A DNA stretch of 64,000 bases, from NCBI RefSeq assembly GCF_027531815.1, contig NZ_JAPZSK010000010.1:1-64000 (forward strand). Reading direction: 5' to 3'. The notes below the pieces were generated by a model. That model had not been told where the DNA came from and ran no database searches. It worked only from the letters and a program-made list of their open reading frames with translations. The translations under genes were made by a program, and so were the position numbers. The stretch's first letter is position 1; each line of letters opens with the position of its first letter. Source of the stretch: Gemmatimonas sp. Its GTDB lineage: Bacteria > Gemmatimonadota > Gemmatimonadetes > Gemmatimonadales > Gemmatimonadaceae. This document shows, piece after piece, positions 1-9,090 of the stretch.

Positions 1-36
1 CCGGCTGGCATCACGAAGAAGCCGCCCACGGAGTAA
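1..36 (+). CDS. 3' end of an upstream gene (partial, product unknown)
   Basis: Frame 1 is open from the window edge to a TAA at 34..36 and encodes only the last 11 residues, ending KKPPTE. The next start (lpxD, GTG at 44) follows after 7 nt, which suggests the same operon. In many diderms the gene before lpxD is the periplasmic chaperone skp/ompH, but so short a tail cannot identify it. Confidence 0.4.
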   Translation, partial: PAGITKKPPTE

Positions 37-43
37 GCGCCGC

Positions 44-1132
44 GTGAGCGGCGAGACGCACGCTCCGCGCAGTGGCGGCGGTGATGGGCAGACGCCCATC
101 ACCGCCGCTGACGTTGCGGCACAGGTGGGCGGACGCCTCATGGGCGACCCGACCGTGCTGGTGCGCGGGATCGCGCCGCTCGACCGGGCCGGCCCGCACG
201 ATCTGAGCATCTTGTCGCACCGCCGGTACAGCGGCTGGTTCGCCCAGTCGCGTGCCGGTGTGGTGCTGGTGGCGCTCGAGCTGGCTGACCAGCCCGGGCG
301 CCCCACGACTCGCATCGTGGTCGAGCGCCCAATGGATGCGCTGATCGGGCTGCTGGGGCACTTTCAACGGACCGAACCGCGTGCCGCTGGAGTCCACCCG
401 ACCGCGGTCATCGCGGCCACGGCGCGCCTGGGGGCAGGAGTGACCGTCGATCCCCACGCCGTGGTTGGCGACGGGGTGGTGATTGGCGATCGGTGCTGGA
501 TTGGCGCGGGCGCCACGGTGGGGGCGGGGAGTTCGCTGGGCGCTGACGTACGCCTGCATCCGCATGCCGTGGTCTATCCCTTCACCGAGCTTGGCGACCG
601 CGTCGTGCTGCACGCCGGTGCGCAGGTGGGGCGTGAAGGGTTCGGTTTCGTTCCGCGACCCACAGGCGTTGTGCGCATTCCCCATGTGGGACGCTGCGTG
701 CTCGAGCACGACGTCGAGGTGGGGGCCAACAGCTGTGTCGACCGCGGGAGCGTCGACGATACGATCATCGGCGCCGGTACGAAGATCGACAATCTGGTCC
801 AGATCGGGCACAACGTACGCATTGGGCGCTTCTGCTTCATTGCGTCGCAGGTCGGCATGGCCGGCTCGACACGCATTGAAGATGGCGCGCAGGTTGGCGG
901 GCAGGCGGGGCTTGGCGGGCACCTGACCATCGGCGTCAAGGCGTCCGTTGCGGCGCAGTCGGGGGTGTTCGGGGATGTTCCCGCTGGTGAGGTCTGGTCG
1001 GGCTATCCGGCCCGTCCGCACAAGGAACAGATGCGGACGCAGGCGGCCCTGGTGCGCCTGGCGCGCCTCGTGAGGCCGCTCGAGCGGTTGCTCGGTCGCT
1101 CGGACGCCTCGGTTGAAGGAGCGGGCACATGA
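44..1132 (+). CDS. lpxD: UDP-3-O-acylglucosamine N-acyltransferase LpxD
   Basis: Third acylation step of lipid A synthesis: transfers a 3-hydroxyacyl chain from ACP to the 2-amino group of UDP-3-O-acyl-GlcN, in the cytoplasm. The 362-residue protein has the LpxD N-terminal uridine-binding domain (about residues 20-115), then a long left-handed beta-helix of hexapeptide repeats (about 118-320) and a short helical tail. The IGHN motif carries the expected catalytic histidine at H256. The start is GTG, 7 nt after the upstream stop. The stop overlaps the lpxC start by 4 nt (ATGA), so the two are probably translationally coupled. Length and order fit the family. Confidence 0.95.
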   Translation: MSGETHAPRSGGGDGQTPITAADVAAQVGGRLMGDPTVLVRGIAPLDRAGPHDLSILSHRRYSGWFAQSRAGVVLVALELADQPGRPTTRIVVERPMDALIGLLGHFQRTEPRAAGVHPTAVIAATARLGAGVTVDPHAVVGDGVVIGDRCWIGAGATVGAGSSLGADVRLHPHAVVYPFTELGDRVVLHAGAQVGREGFGFVPRPTGVVRIPHVGRCVLEHDVEVGANSCVDRGSVDDTIIGAGTKIDNLVQIGHNVRIGRFCFIASQVGMAGSTRIEDGAQVGGQAGLGGHLTIGVKASVAAQSGVFGDVPAGEVWSGYPARPHKEQMRTQAALVRLARLVRPLERLLGRSDASVEGAGT

Positions 1133-2460
1133 TCGCGCGCGCTGGATCGAAGGCCCCGTCGGCCGACTCGGTATCGGCGAACGTCGGTCGTCTCGGGCGT
1201 CGCACGATCGGGGCGGACGCCAGGGTCGAGGGCGTGGGGCTGCACCTTGGCCGACCGTGCCGGCTGGTGTTCAGGCCGGCCTCGTCAGGCACAGGTATCG
1301 TGTTCCGCCGTGTTGACCTGCCGGGGAGCGACTCCATTCCGGCGCGCGTCGATCTGGCCGTGGAAGCGGAACGCCGGACCCAGCTGGGCGAGGGGGAGGC
1401 GGCGCTGCACACGGTGGAACACGTGCTGGCAGCCGTTGGCGGGCTGGCCATCGATGATCTGATCATCGAGATGGATGGCCCGGAGCCTCCCATCATGGAC
1501 GGCAGCGCGACGCCGTTCCTGGAGGCACTCACCGGCGCCGGGCTGGTCCTCACCGACGGGCGCCCGGATTGGCTCGTGCTGCGCAAGAGCATTCGCGTGG
1601 TTGATGGAGAGAGTGTCTACGAGGCACATCCGTGTTTCGGGCTGTCGCTCGATGTCTCCATCGACTTCCCGCATCCGCTGATCGGCGCGCAGCGGGGCAC
1701 CTACATGGTCACCCCGACCACCTTTCGCGAGGCGCTGGCGGGGGCGCGCACCTTCGGCTTCGTGCACGAAGTCGAGGCGCTGCGGGCGAAGGGACTCATT
1801 CAGGGGGCGTCCACGGCCAATGCGATCGTGTTGGACGCCAACGGGCTGGTGGACACGGCCCTGCGCTGGCCGGACGAATTCGTTCGGCACAAGGCCCTCG
1901 ACTGTGTCGGGGACCTCGTCCTGGCAGGCGCGCGCGTGCGCGCCCGCATCGTTGCTCACAAGCCCAGCCACCGCGGCACGGTGGCGTTGGTGCGAGCGCT
2001 CGTTCAACACGCCACCCGGGAACCGTCCGTGTACACCGTCGAAGACATTCTGCAGGTACTGCCGCATCGCTACCCGTTTCTGCTCGTCGATCGCATCCTC
2101 GAGCTTGAAGAAGGCAAGCGCATCGTAGGCCTCAAGAACGTCACCATCAACGAGCCGTTCTTCCAGGGGCACTTTCCAGGGCATCCGATCATGCCGGGAG
2201 TTCTCATCATCGAGGCGATGGCGCAGGTGGGAGGCATGCTGCTTATGCGCACCATCGAGGATCCTTCGTCGAAGGTGGTGTACTTCCTGTCGCTCGACAA
2301 CGTGAAGTTCCGGCGCCCTGTGAAGCCCGGGGATCAGCTGCGCCTCGAGCTCGATGTCGTTCAGATGCGTGGCACGATGTGCAAGATGAAGGGCACGGCC
2401 TACGTCGATGGACAGGTCGTGACCGAAGCAGACATGGCGGCCATGGTTCGCGATCGATGA
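1129..2460 (+). CDS. lpxC/fabZ: Bifunctional LpxC-FabZ: UDP-3-O-acyl-GlcNAc deacetylase / 3-hydroxyacyl-ACP dehydratase
   Basis: One 443-residue chain joins two enzymes. Residues about 18-295 are LpxC, the committed zinc deacetylase of lipid A synthesis: HTVEH supplies the catalytic Glu (E97) and a zinc His (H98), HKALD supplies H254 and D258, and H281 matches the general acid/base His. Residues about 303-443 are FabZ, the hot-dog dehydratase of fatty-acid elongation, with the HRYPF motif, H348 in GHFPGHP and E362 in IEAMAQ. Both active sites look intact. The fusion is known from Bacteroidetes and some other diderm phyla; it places two enzymes that compete for 3-hydroxyacyl-ACP on one polypeptide. 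It overlaps both neighbours by 4 nt. Confidence 0.95.
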   Translation: MIARAGSKAPSADSVSANVGRLGRRTIGADARVEGVGLHLGRPCRLVFRPASSGTGIVFRRVDLPGSDSIPARVDLAVEAERRTQLGEGEAALHTVEHVLAAVGGLAIDDLIIEMDGPEPPIMDGSATPFLEALTGAGLVLTDGRPDWLVLRKSIRVVDGESVYEAHPCFGLSLDVSIDFPHPLIGAQRGTYMVTPTTFREALAGARTFGFVHEVEALRAKGLIQGASTANAIVLDANGLVDTALRWPDEFVRHKALDCVGDLVLAGARVRARIVAHKPSHRGTVALVRALVQHATREPSVYTVEDILQVLPHRYPFLLVDRILELEEGKRIVGLKNVTINEPFFQGHFPGHPIMPGVLIIEAMAQVGGMLLMRTIEDPSSKVVYFLSLDNVKFRRPVKPGDQLRLELDVVQMRGTMCKMKGTAYVDGQVVTEADMAAMVRDR

Positions 2461-3257
2461 GCACCATACCGGAGACGATTGGAGGGGCCCGCATCCATCC
2501 GAGTGCGCTCATCGATCCGACGGCGCAGATCGGCCTGGATGTCGAGATCGGCCCGTGGGCCATCGTGGGGCCGCATTGCACCATTGGCAACGGGTCGCGC
2601 GTGGGCGCGCGCGCCACGCTCGAACGCAACGTGACGCTGGGCGAACGCGTCGTGATCGGCGTGGGCTCCGTGCTCGGCGGAGATCCCCAGGACCTCAAGT
2701 TCCGCGGGGAAGAAACGTGGGTCGAGATCGGTGATGACACCACCGTGCGCGAGTATGCCACGATCAACCGAGGCACGGCGCACTCCATCACGACCCGCGT
2801 GGGGAAGCACTGCTTTCTCATGAGCTACGTGCACCTGGCGCACGACTGCCAGCTGGGCGATCACATCATCATCTCGAACGGGACGCAGCTCGCCGGCCAT
2901 GTGCAGGTCGAGGATCGCGCAATCATCTCCGGGTTGTGCGCCGTGCATCAGTTTGCGCGCATCGGACGGCATGCCTTCATTGGCGGCTGCTCCCGCGTCG
3001 CGCAGGACGTACCGCCCTACGTGCGCGCCGTCGGCAACCCCATCAAGCTGTTCGGGCTCAACTCCGTGGGGCTGCAGCGCAGCGGCTTTGACGAGCCGGT
3101 GGTACGCGAGCTCAAGAAGGCTTATCGCCACTGCTTCCGTTCCGATCTCAACTTGTCGCAGGGGGTGGAGAAGGCCCGCGGCGAGCTTGAGCTCATTCCC
3201 GAGGTGCAGCACTTCCTCGAGTTCATCGAAGCGAGCCAGCGTGGCGTCGGCTTCTGA
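2457..3257 (+). CDS. lpxA: UDP-N-acetylglucosamine O-acyltransferase LpxA
   Basis: First step of lipid A synthesis: acylates the 3-OH of UDP-GlcNAc from 3-hydroxyacyl-ACP. The ATG at 2457 overlaps the lpxC-fabZ stop (ATGA) and gives 266 residues, close to the usual 260-270. An upstream in-frame ATG (2379) lies deep inside fabZ and is not credible. Hexapeptide beta-helix repeats span about 10-190, followed by the C-terminal helical domain. The HLAHD motif contains the catalytic base at H129. If the downstream GnnA-like enzyme is a true GnnA, the natural acceptor could be the 3-amino sugar nucleotide. Confidence 0.95.
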   Translation: MSTIPETIGGARIHPSALIDPTAQIGLDVEIGPWAIVGPHCTIGNGSRVGARATLERNVTLGERVVIGVGSVLGGDPQDLKFRGEETWVEIGDDTTVREYATINRGTAHSITTRVGKHCFLMSYVHLAHDCQLGDHIIISNGTQLAGHVQVEDRAIISGLCAVHQFARIGRHAFIGGCSRVAQDVPPYVRAVGNPIKLFGLNSVGLQRSGFDEPVVRELKKAYRHCFRSDLNLSQGVEKARGELELIPEVQHFLEFIEASQRGVGF

Positions 3258-3281
3258 GCTCGTGACCTTCCGGAGCATCGC

Positions 3282-4349
3282 ATGACGGCGCTTGCCGACC
3301 AGCAGTGGTTCAGCCGTGCCAACGCTCCGCGGGTGGGCGTCGTGGGGGCGGGCGGACTGGGGGTGCATCATGTCCGCATCCTGCGTGACCTGTGCGGCGA
3401 CCGTTTCGCCGGCTTTGTCGACGAAAATCCCGCGCGGGCGGCGCAGGTGGCCGCGCAGTATCACGTCACGGCGTATCCATCGCTCGACCGGCTGCTCGAC
3501 GACGTCGAAGCCGTTTCAATCGTCGTGCCCACCACGGCGCACCACGCCGTGGCGTCGGCCGCACTGTCCCGCGGCAAGCATGTCTTCGTGGAGAAGCCGT
3601 TCACGGTAACCCTGGTCGAAGCCGACGACCTGCTGCAACAGGCCGCGCGCGCGGGGGTGATGCTGCAGGTTGGTCACGTCGAGCGCTTCAATCGGGCGGT
3701 GCGCGCGGCCGTGCCGTTCGTCGACGGGCCGCGCTTCATCGAGAGCGACCGTCTCGCCCCGTTCAACCCGCGCGGGTCGGATGTCGCGGTGGTGCTGGAT
3801 CTCATGATCCACGATCTGGATCTCGTGCACACGCTGGTCGGATCGCCCGTGGCCGATGTACAGGCTATGGGCATTCCGGTGCTGACGCCGCAGCTCGACA
3901 TCGCCAACGCGCGGCTCACCTTTGCCAACGGCGCCGTGGCGAACATCACGGCCAGTCGCGTGTCGCGGGAGCGGCTGCGCAAGTTGCGCATTTTCCAGCG
4001 AAGCGGCTACCTGTCGCTCGACCTGGCGGCCGGGACAGGAGAATTCTTCCGTCTTCGGGGCGACTTCGATCCCATGCAGCTTGCCCGTGCTCCGCGCGCG
4101 CTGGAGGAGTTCGTCGAACGTGTGGTGCTGGAGGCGCCGGAAGGTGAACCGCTGGTGCTGGAGCTGTCGCAGTTTCTCGGGGCCATTGCGGGCCGCAACC
4201 CGGTGGCGGTGACCGGCGCGGAAGGGCGCGAGGCGCTCGAAGCGGCGCTCCGCATCGTCTCCGCCATCGAACGGGCGCACGCGAGGATGCAGGTCGACGA
4301 GGCGGCGGTCGCGTCCGCGGCGGCGCATGACGGGGCAACGCGTGCGTGA
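3282..4349 (+). CDS. Gfo/Idh/MocA-family NAD(P)-dependent oxidoreductase (GnnA-like)
   Basis: The 355-residue protein has an N-terminal Rossmann fold (GAGGLGVHH at about residues 23-31), the family EKP motif (VFVEKPFTV, about 103-111) and a C-terminal alpha/beta domain containing a histidine in the motif MIHDLDLVH. It sits between lpxA and lpxB and overlaps lpxB by 23 nt. In Acidithiobacillus the corresponding gene is gnnA, which oxidises the 3-position of UDP-GlcNAc before the aminotransferase GnnB makes the diamino sugar of amide-linked lipid A. No gnnB-like gene is in this window, so the function is inferred from family and position. Confidence 0.75.
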   Translation: MTALADQQWFSRANAPRVGVVGAGGLGVHHVRILRDLCGDRFAGFVDENPARAAQVAAQYHVTAYPSLDRLLDDVEAVSIVVPTTAHHAVASAALSRGKHVFVEKPFTVTLVEADDLLQQAARAGVMLQVGHVERFNRAVRAAVPFVDGPRFIESDRLAPFNPRGSDVAVVLDLMIHDLDLVHTLVGSPVADVQAMGIPVLTPQLDIANARLTFANGAVANITASRVSRERLRKLRIFQRSGYLSLDLAAGTGEFFRLRGDFDPMQLARAPRALEEFVERVVLEAPEGEPLVLELSQFLGAIAGRNPVAVTGAEGREALEAALRIVSAIERAHARMQVDEAAVASAAAHDGATRA

Positions 4350-5457
4350 GGTGCTGTTCGTCGTCGGCGAAGCGTCCGGCGATCTGCATGCAGGCAAGGT
4401 CGCCGAGGTGCTGCGCCAGGTGGCACCTGCCGTGCCGCTCGTTGGTGTGGGGGGCGGGCATATGCGACGCGCCGGGGTGGAGATCATCGAGGACGTCGAG
4501 CAGCTCGCCGTAATGGGGTTCGTGGAGGTGCTGCAGCACATCCCAAGGCACTGGGCCCTGCTGCGGCGGCTGCGCGCGCGCATGGCAAGCGGCCGGGTCG
4601 GGCTGGTGGTGCTGCTCGATTATCCCGGATTCAATCTCAAGGTGGCCGAAGCGGCCCGCGCGGCCGGTATTCCAGTGCTCTACTACATCACGCCACAGGT
4701 GTGGGCGTGGGGGGCCAAGCGCCTGCCGAAGATCGCGCGTCTGGTCACCAAGGCCGCGTCGATCCTCCCCTTCGAGGAAGCGCTGCTGCGGCAGCATGGG
4801 GTGGACGCCACGTTCGTGGGGCATCCGCTGCTCGATCGCGCCCAGGACCTGCCGTCCACGATGGAGGCACGCGCCGAGCTTGGGCTCGATGTACACCGGC
4901 CGGTGCTTGCCCTCTTCCCCGGGAGCCGTCGCGCGGAGATCGCGCGGCATCTCGATCTCTTCGTGGCGACCGCCCAGGCCGTCCAGCGTCGCCGACCTCA
5001 AGTGCAGGTGGTGGTGGGGGTGGCCCCCACGGTGTCCATCAATGCCGCCGACTGTCCGTTTCCACTGGTGCAGGGCGCCTCGTTCGTGGTGCAGCGCGCT
5101 GCCACGGCAGGGCTGCTCAAGAGTGGCACCAACACGCTGGAGGCGGCCGTGGCCGGGCTGCCGCATGTGATCGGGTATCGCACGAGTGGGATCACGTACG
5201 CGATTGCGAAGCGGGTGGTGACGATTCCCCATATCGGCCTCGTCAACGTCGTGGCCGGGCGAGAGGTCTCGCCCGAGTTCGTGCAGGAGCGATTCGTTCC
5301 GGAACGTGTGGCCGCGACACTGCTGCCGCTGCTCGAGGCGGAATCCCCCGCGCGTTCCGCGGCGCTGGCGGGACTCGCCGAAGTCCGCGCGCGTCTGGGC
5401 ACGCCGGGTGCCTCGCGCCGGGTAGCCGAGATGATTGCGCAGCTGCTGGTCGCATGA
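4327..5457 (+). CDS. lpxB: Lipid-A-disaccharide synthase LpxB
   Basis: GT19 glycosyltransferase that joins lipid X to UDP-2,3-diacyl-GlcN to form the beta-1,6 disaccharide of lipid A at the cytoplasmic membrane. The 376-residue length is typical. It starts with the family's EASGDLHAG segment (about residues 12-20) and contains the PQVWAWG motif (about 124-130), the FPGSR loop (about 197-201) and a C-terminal nucleotide-binding part with KSGTNTLEAA (about 263-272). It is placed between the GnnA-like gene (overlap 23 nt) and the acyltransferase gene (overlap 4 nt). Confidence 0.95.
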   Translation: MTGQRVREVLFVVGEASGDLHAGKVAEVLRQVAPAVPLVGVGGGHMRRAGVEIIEDVEQLAVMGFVEVLQHIPRHWALLRRLRARMASGRVGLVVLLDYPGFNLKVAEAARAAGIPVLYYITPQVWAWGAKRLPKIARLVTKAASILPFEEALLRQHGVDATFVGHPLLDRAQDLPSTMEARAELGLDVHRPVLALFPGSRRAEIARHLDLFVATAQAVQRRRPQVQVVVGVAPTVSINAADCPFPLVQGASFVVQRAATAGLLKSGTNTLEAAVAGLPHVIGYRTSGITYAIAKRVVTIPHIGLVNVVAGREVSPEFVQERFVPERVAATLLPLLEAESPARSAALAGLAEVRARLGTPGASRRVAEMIAQLLVA

Positions 5458-6182
5458 GCACCGCACCGGTGGCGCCTGCTGCCGAACGTCGCCCCGTCGC
5501 ACTCGACGGGCGTACACGTGCTGCGATTGTGCTGGGCGGATGGTTGCTGCGCCTGCTCGGCGTCACGTGGCGCGTTCGGGTACACGGTCGCGAATGGCTT
5601 CTCGCCCGCCCAGCGGGGGAGACACCCGTGGTGTATGCCCTCTGGCACGGACAGATGCTGCCGCTCCTGTGGGCGCACAAGGCGCCGACCGGCGTGATCG
5701 TGAGCGAGCATCGCGACGGCGAAATCATCGCGCGCATCATTGCGCTGTTCGGCCTGTTTGGCGTGCGCGGCTCCAGCTCCCGTGGTGGAACGCGCGCCCT
5801 GCTCGAGTCCGTGCAGGTGGTGCGGCGCGGTACCGACATGGCGTTTACTCCCGACGGTCCGCGTGGGCCGCGGCATTCGTTTGCCCCCGGGGCGCTGATG
5901 CTGGCGAGTCGGGCACAGGTGCCGCTCGTCACGATTACCGGACATGTCGATCGCAAGTGGCAACTCCGCAGCTGGGACGGTTTCGAGATTCCCAAACCGT
6001 TTGCGCGGGTGACGGTGCTCTACGGCACTCCCCGCGCGGTTGAGGGCGAAGACATCCGCGCCGTTGCCGAGCGGGCGCCGGAGTTTGCCGAGTACATGCA
6101 GCAGGATCTCGCCTTGGTCGAAGCCCTGGCGCGCGGCGAGACAAGCCAGGTACCACCGCGCGGCGAGGCACCGGCGCCGTGA
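5454..6182 (+). CDS. DUF374 lysophospholipid-acyltransferase-family protein, candidate LpxJ
   Basis: A 242-residue DUF374 protein. The frame is open from 4701, but the ATG at 5454 overlaps the lpxB stop (ATGA) and gives the family length. Features are a hydrophobic N-terminal segment (about 22-36), a histidine in ALWHGQ, the block SRGGTRALLE and the conserved FTPDGPRGP segment. DUF374 includes LpxJ of Campylobacter and Helicobacter, a late lipid A acyltransferase that replaces LpxL/LpxM. Its place between lpxB and lpxK, and the absence of an lpxL-type gene here, make that role likely. The substrate cannot be read from the sequence. Confidence 0.75.
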   Translation: MSTAPVAPAAERRPVALDGRTRAAIVLGGWLLRLLGVTWRVRVHGREWLLARPAGETPVVYALWHGQMLPLLWAHKAPTGVIVSEHRDGEIIARIIALFGLFGVRGSSSRGGTRALLESVQVVRRGTDMAFTPDGPRGPRHSFAPGALMLASRAQVPLVTITGHVDRKWQLRSWDGFEIPKPFARVTVLYGTPRAVEGEDIRAVAERAPEFAEYMQQDLALVEALARGETSQVPPRGEAPAP

Positions 6183-7255
6183 ATGGGCGCGCCGTGGCGG
6201 AGTGGGTGTGGTATGGCACCAGTACGCTGGCGGCGCTTGCCCGCGCCACCCTGGCACCGGCATCCGCGCTCTTCGGAGCGGCCGTAGCCCGCCGGAACCG
6301 GCAGTTCGACGGTGTGCCGGCGGCGACCGTTCTCCCGGCGCTGTCGGTCGGGAATCTCACGGTTGGGGGAACCGGCAAGACCCCCGTTGCCTCCTGGTTC
6401 GCCAGGCAGCTGGCGGCCCGCGGCGCACGTCCGGCAATCATCCTGCGCGGTTACGGGGATGACGAGTGGCGCGTTCACCAGCTGCTCACGCCGCGCGTAC
6501 CGGTCGTGGTCGGTGCGGATCGGCTACACGCCATGGCCGAAGCGCAGCAGCAGGGCGCCGATTGTGCGGTGCTGGACGATGCCTTTCAGCATCGCCGCGC
6601 GCACCGGGTGGCTGATGTCGTTCTCGTGAACGTGGATCGCTTTTGCGCGCCCGCCCGCCTGCTGCCTGCGGGGCCGTATCGCGAGCGGCTGTCGGCGCTG
6701 CGCCGCGCCACCGCCGTGGTCCTTACGCGAAAGGCGGCCGATGACGAAGCCGTGGCGCGCGTCGAGGCGGTGATTCGCGAGCAGACGCCGGAGGCAGCCG
6801 TCGCCATCGTTCGCCTGCTGCCGCAGGGCGTGCAGCGTGTGCCGTCTGCTGCCGGTGAGGCAATCCCCGTTTCTGAAAATGCGCACACCGCGGAGCCGCT
6901 CAGTTGGCTTCGCGATCGCCGTCTGCTGCTCACGTCGGCCATTGCCGATCCGGATGCGTTCGAGCGCCAACTGATCGCCACCGGGATGCGGCTCGTCCGT
7001 CACGTGCGCTTTCCGGATCATCATGCGTTCACTGACGCGGAGATCGCGCGGTTGGTGGAGGAGGCGCGACGGGGCGACGGGGCGCTCTGCACACTCAAGG
7101 ACGCGGTGAAGCTGGGGCCACGTTGGCCTCGCGAAGCGCCGCCGCTTTGGTATGTTTCTCAGACACTCGTGGTGGATCGAGGCGCCGAGGTCCTGGAGCG
7201 CGAATGCGACCGGGTTCTGGCGGCGCGCGACGCCACGGTTCCCACCGTCGGCTGA
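6179..7255 (+). CDS. lpxK: Tetraacyldisaccharide 4'-kinase LpxK
   Basis: Membrane-associated P-loop kinase that phosphorylates the 4' position of the lipid A disaccharide. The 358-residue protein begins with a short hydrophobic/amphipathic stretch and has the LpxK Walker A segment ([11 protein letters not shown], about residues 59-69) and the DDAFQHRR block (about 138-145). The start is GTG at 6179, overlapping the previous stop as GTGA. It is the last clear gene of the lipid A operon; gdhA follows 26 nt later. Confidence 0.93.
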   Translation: MNGRAVAEWVWYGTSTLAALARATLAPASALFGAAVARRNRQFDGVPAATVLPALSVGNLTVGGTGKTPVASWFARQLAARGARPAIILRGYGDDEWRVHQLLTPRVPVVVGADRLHAMAEAQQQGADCAVLDDAFQHRRAHRVADVVLVNVDRFCAPARLLPAGPYRERLSALRRATAVVLTRKAADDEAVARVEAVIREQTPEAAVAIVRLLPQGVQRVPSAAGEAIPVSENAHTAEPLSWLRDRRLLLTSAIADPDAFERQLIATGMRLVRHVRFPDHHAFTDAEIARLVEEARRGDGALCTLKDAVKLGPRWPREAPPLWYVSQTLVVDRGAEVLERECDRVLAARDATVPTVG

Positions 7256-7281
7256 CGCCGGCACACCAAACTCCCCGCGAA

Positions 7282-8592
<1,311 letters not shown>

Positions 8593-8604
8593 ACGGACCG
8601 CGCT

Positions 8605-9069
8605 GTGCGCGTGTCGGTGGTGGTCATCGGCCGGCCTCGTCATGCGGGGCTGGCCGATGCCATTCGTGACTACGAGACTCGGGCGGGCCGCTACTGGCCG
8701 CTGGAGGTGGTCGAGGTCAAGGAGGAGCCCGGGCGCGGGCTGTCCGCCGAGCTCGTTCGTGACCGCGAAGGTGAGCGTCAGGCGGAGCGCCTCCCCGGTG
8801 ATGCCATCGTGGTCGCCTGTGATCCAGGGGGCGCGGTCATGGAGTCCGAGCCCTTTGCCCGCTGGCTGCAGGAGCAGCGCGACGCGGCCCGCAGCGTCTG
8901 CTTCGTGGTGGGCGGGGCCCACGGACTGGGCGAGCCGGTCCGTCGCCGGGCCAATCGGCGGCTCTCACTGGCGCCATGGACGCTTCCGCATGAGGTTGCA
9001 CGCCTGGTGCTGGCCGAGCAGCTCTATCGTGCTGGCACCATTGCGCGCGGCGAGCCATATCACAAATGA
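8605..9069 (+). CDS. rlmH: 23S rRNA (pseudouridine(1915)-N3)-methyltransferase RlmH
   Basis: SPOUT-class methyltransferase that modifies pseudouridine 1915 in helix 69 of 23S rRNA. The 154-residue length matches the family. The knotted C-terminal half has the VGGAHGLGE loop (about residues 102-110), the segment LSLAPWTLPHE, and the tail EQLYRAG..GEPYHK that marks RlmH. The start is GTG at 8605, 12 nt after gdhA. Confidence 0.93.
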   Translation: MRVSVVVIGRPRHAGLADAIRDYETRAGRYWPLEVVEVKEEPGRGLSAELVRDREGERQAERLPGDAIVVACDPGGAVMESEPFARWLQEQRDAARSVCFVVGGAHGLGEPVRRRANRRLSLAPWTLPHEVARLVLAEQLYRAGTIARGEPYHK

Positions 9070-9090
9070 TGGCCCTGACGTTCACACCCT

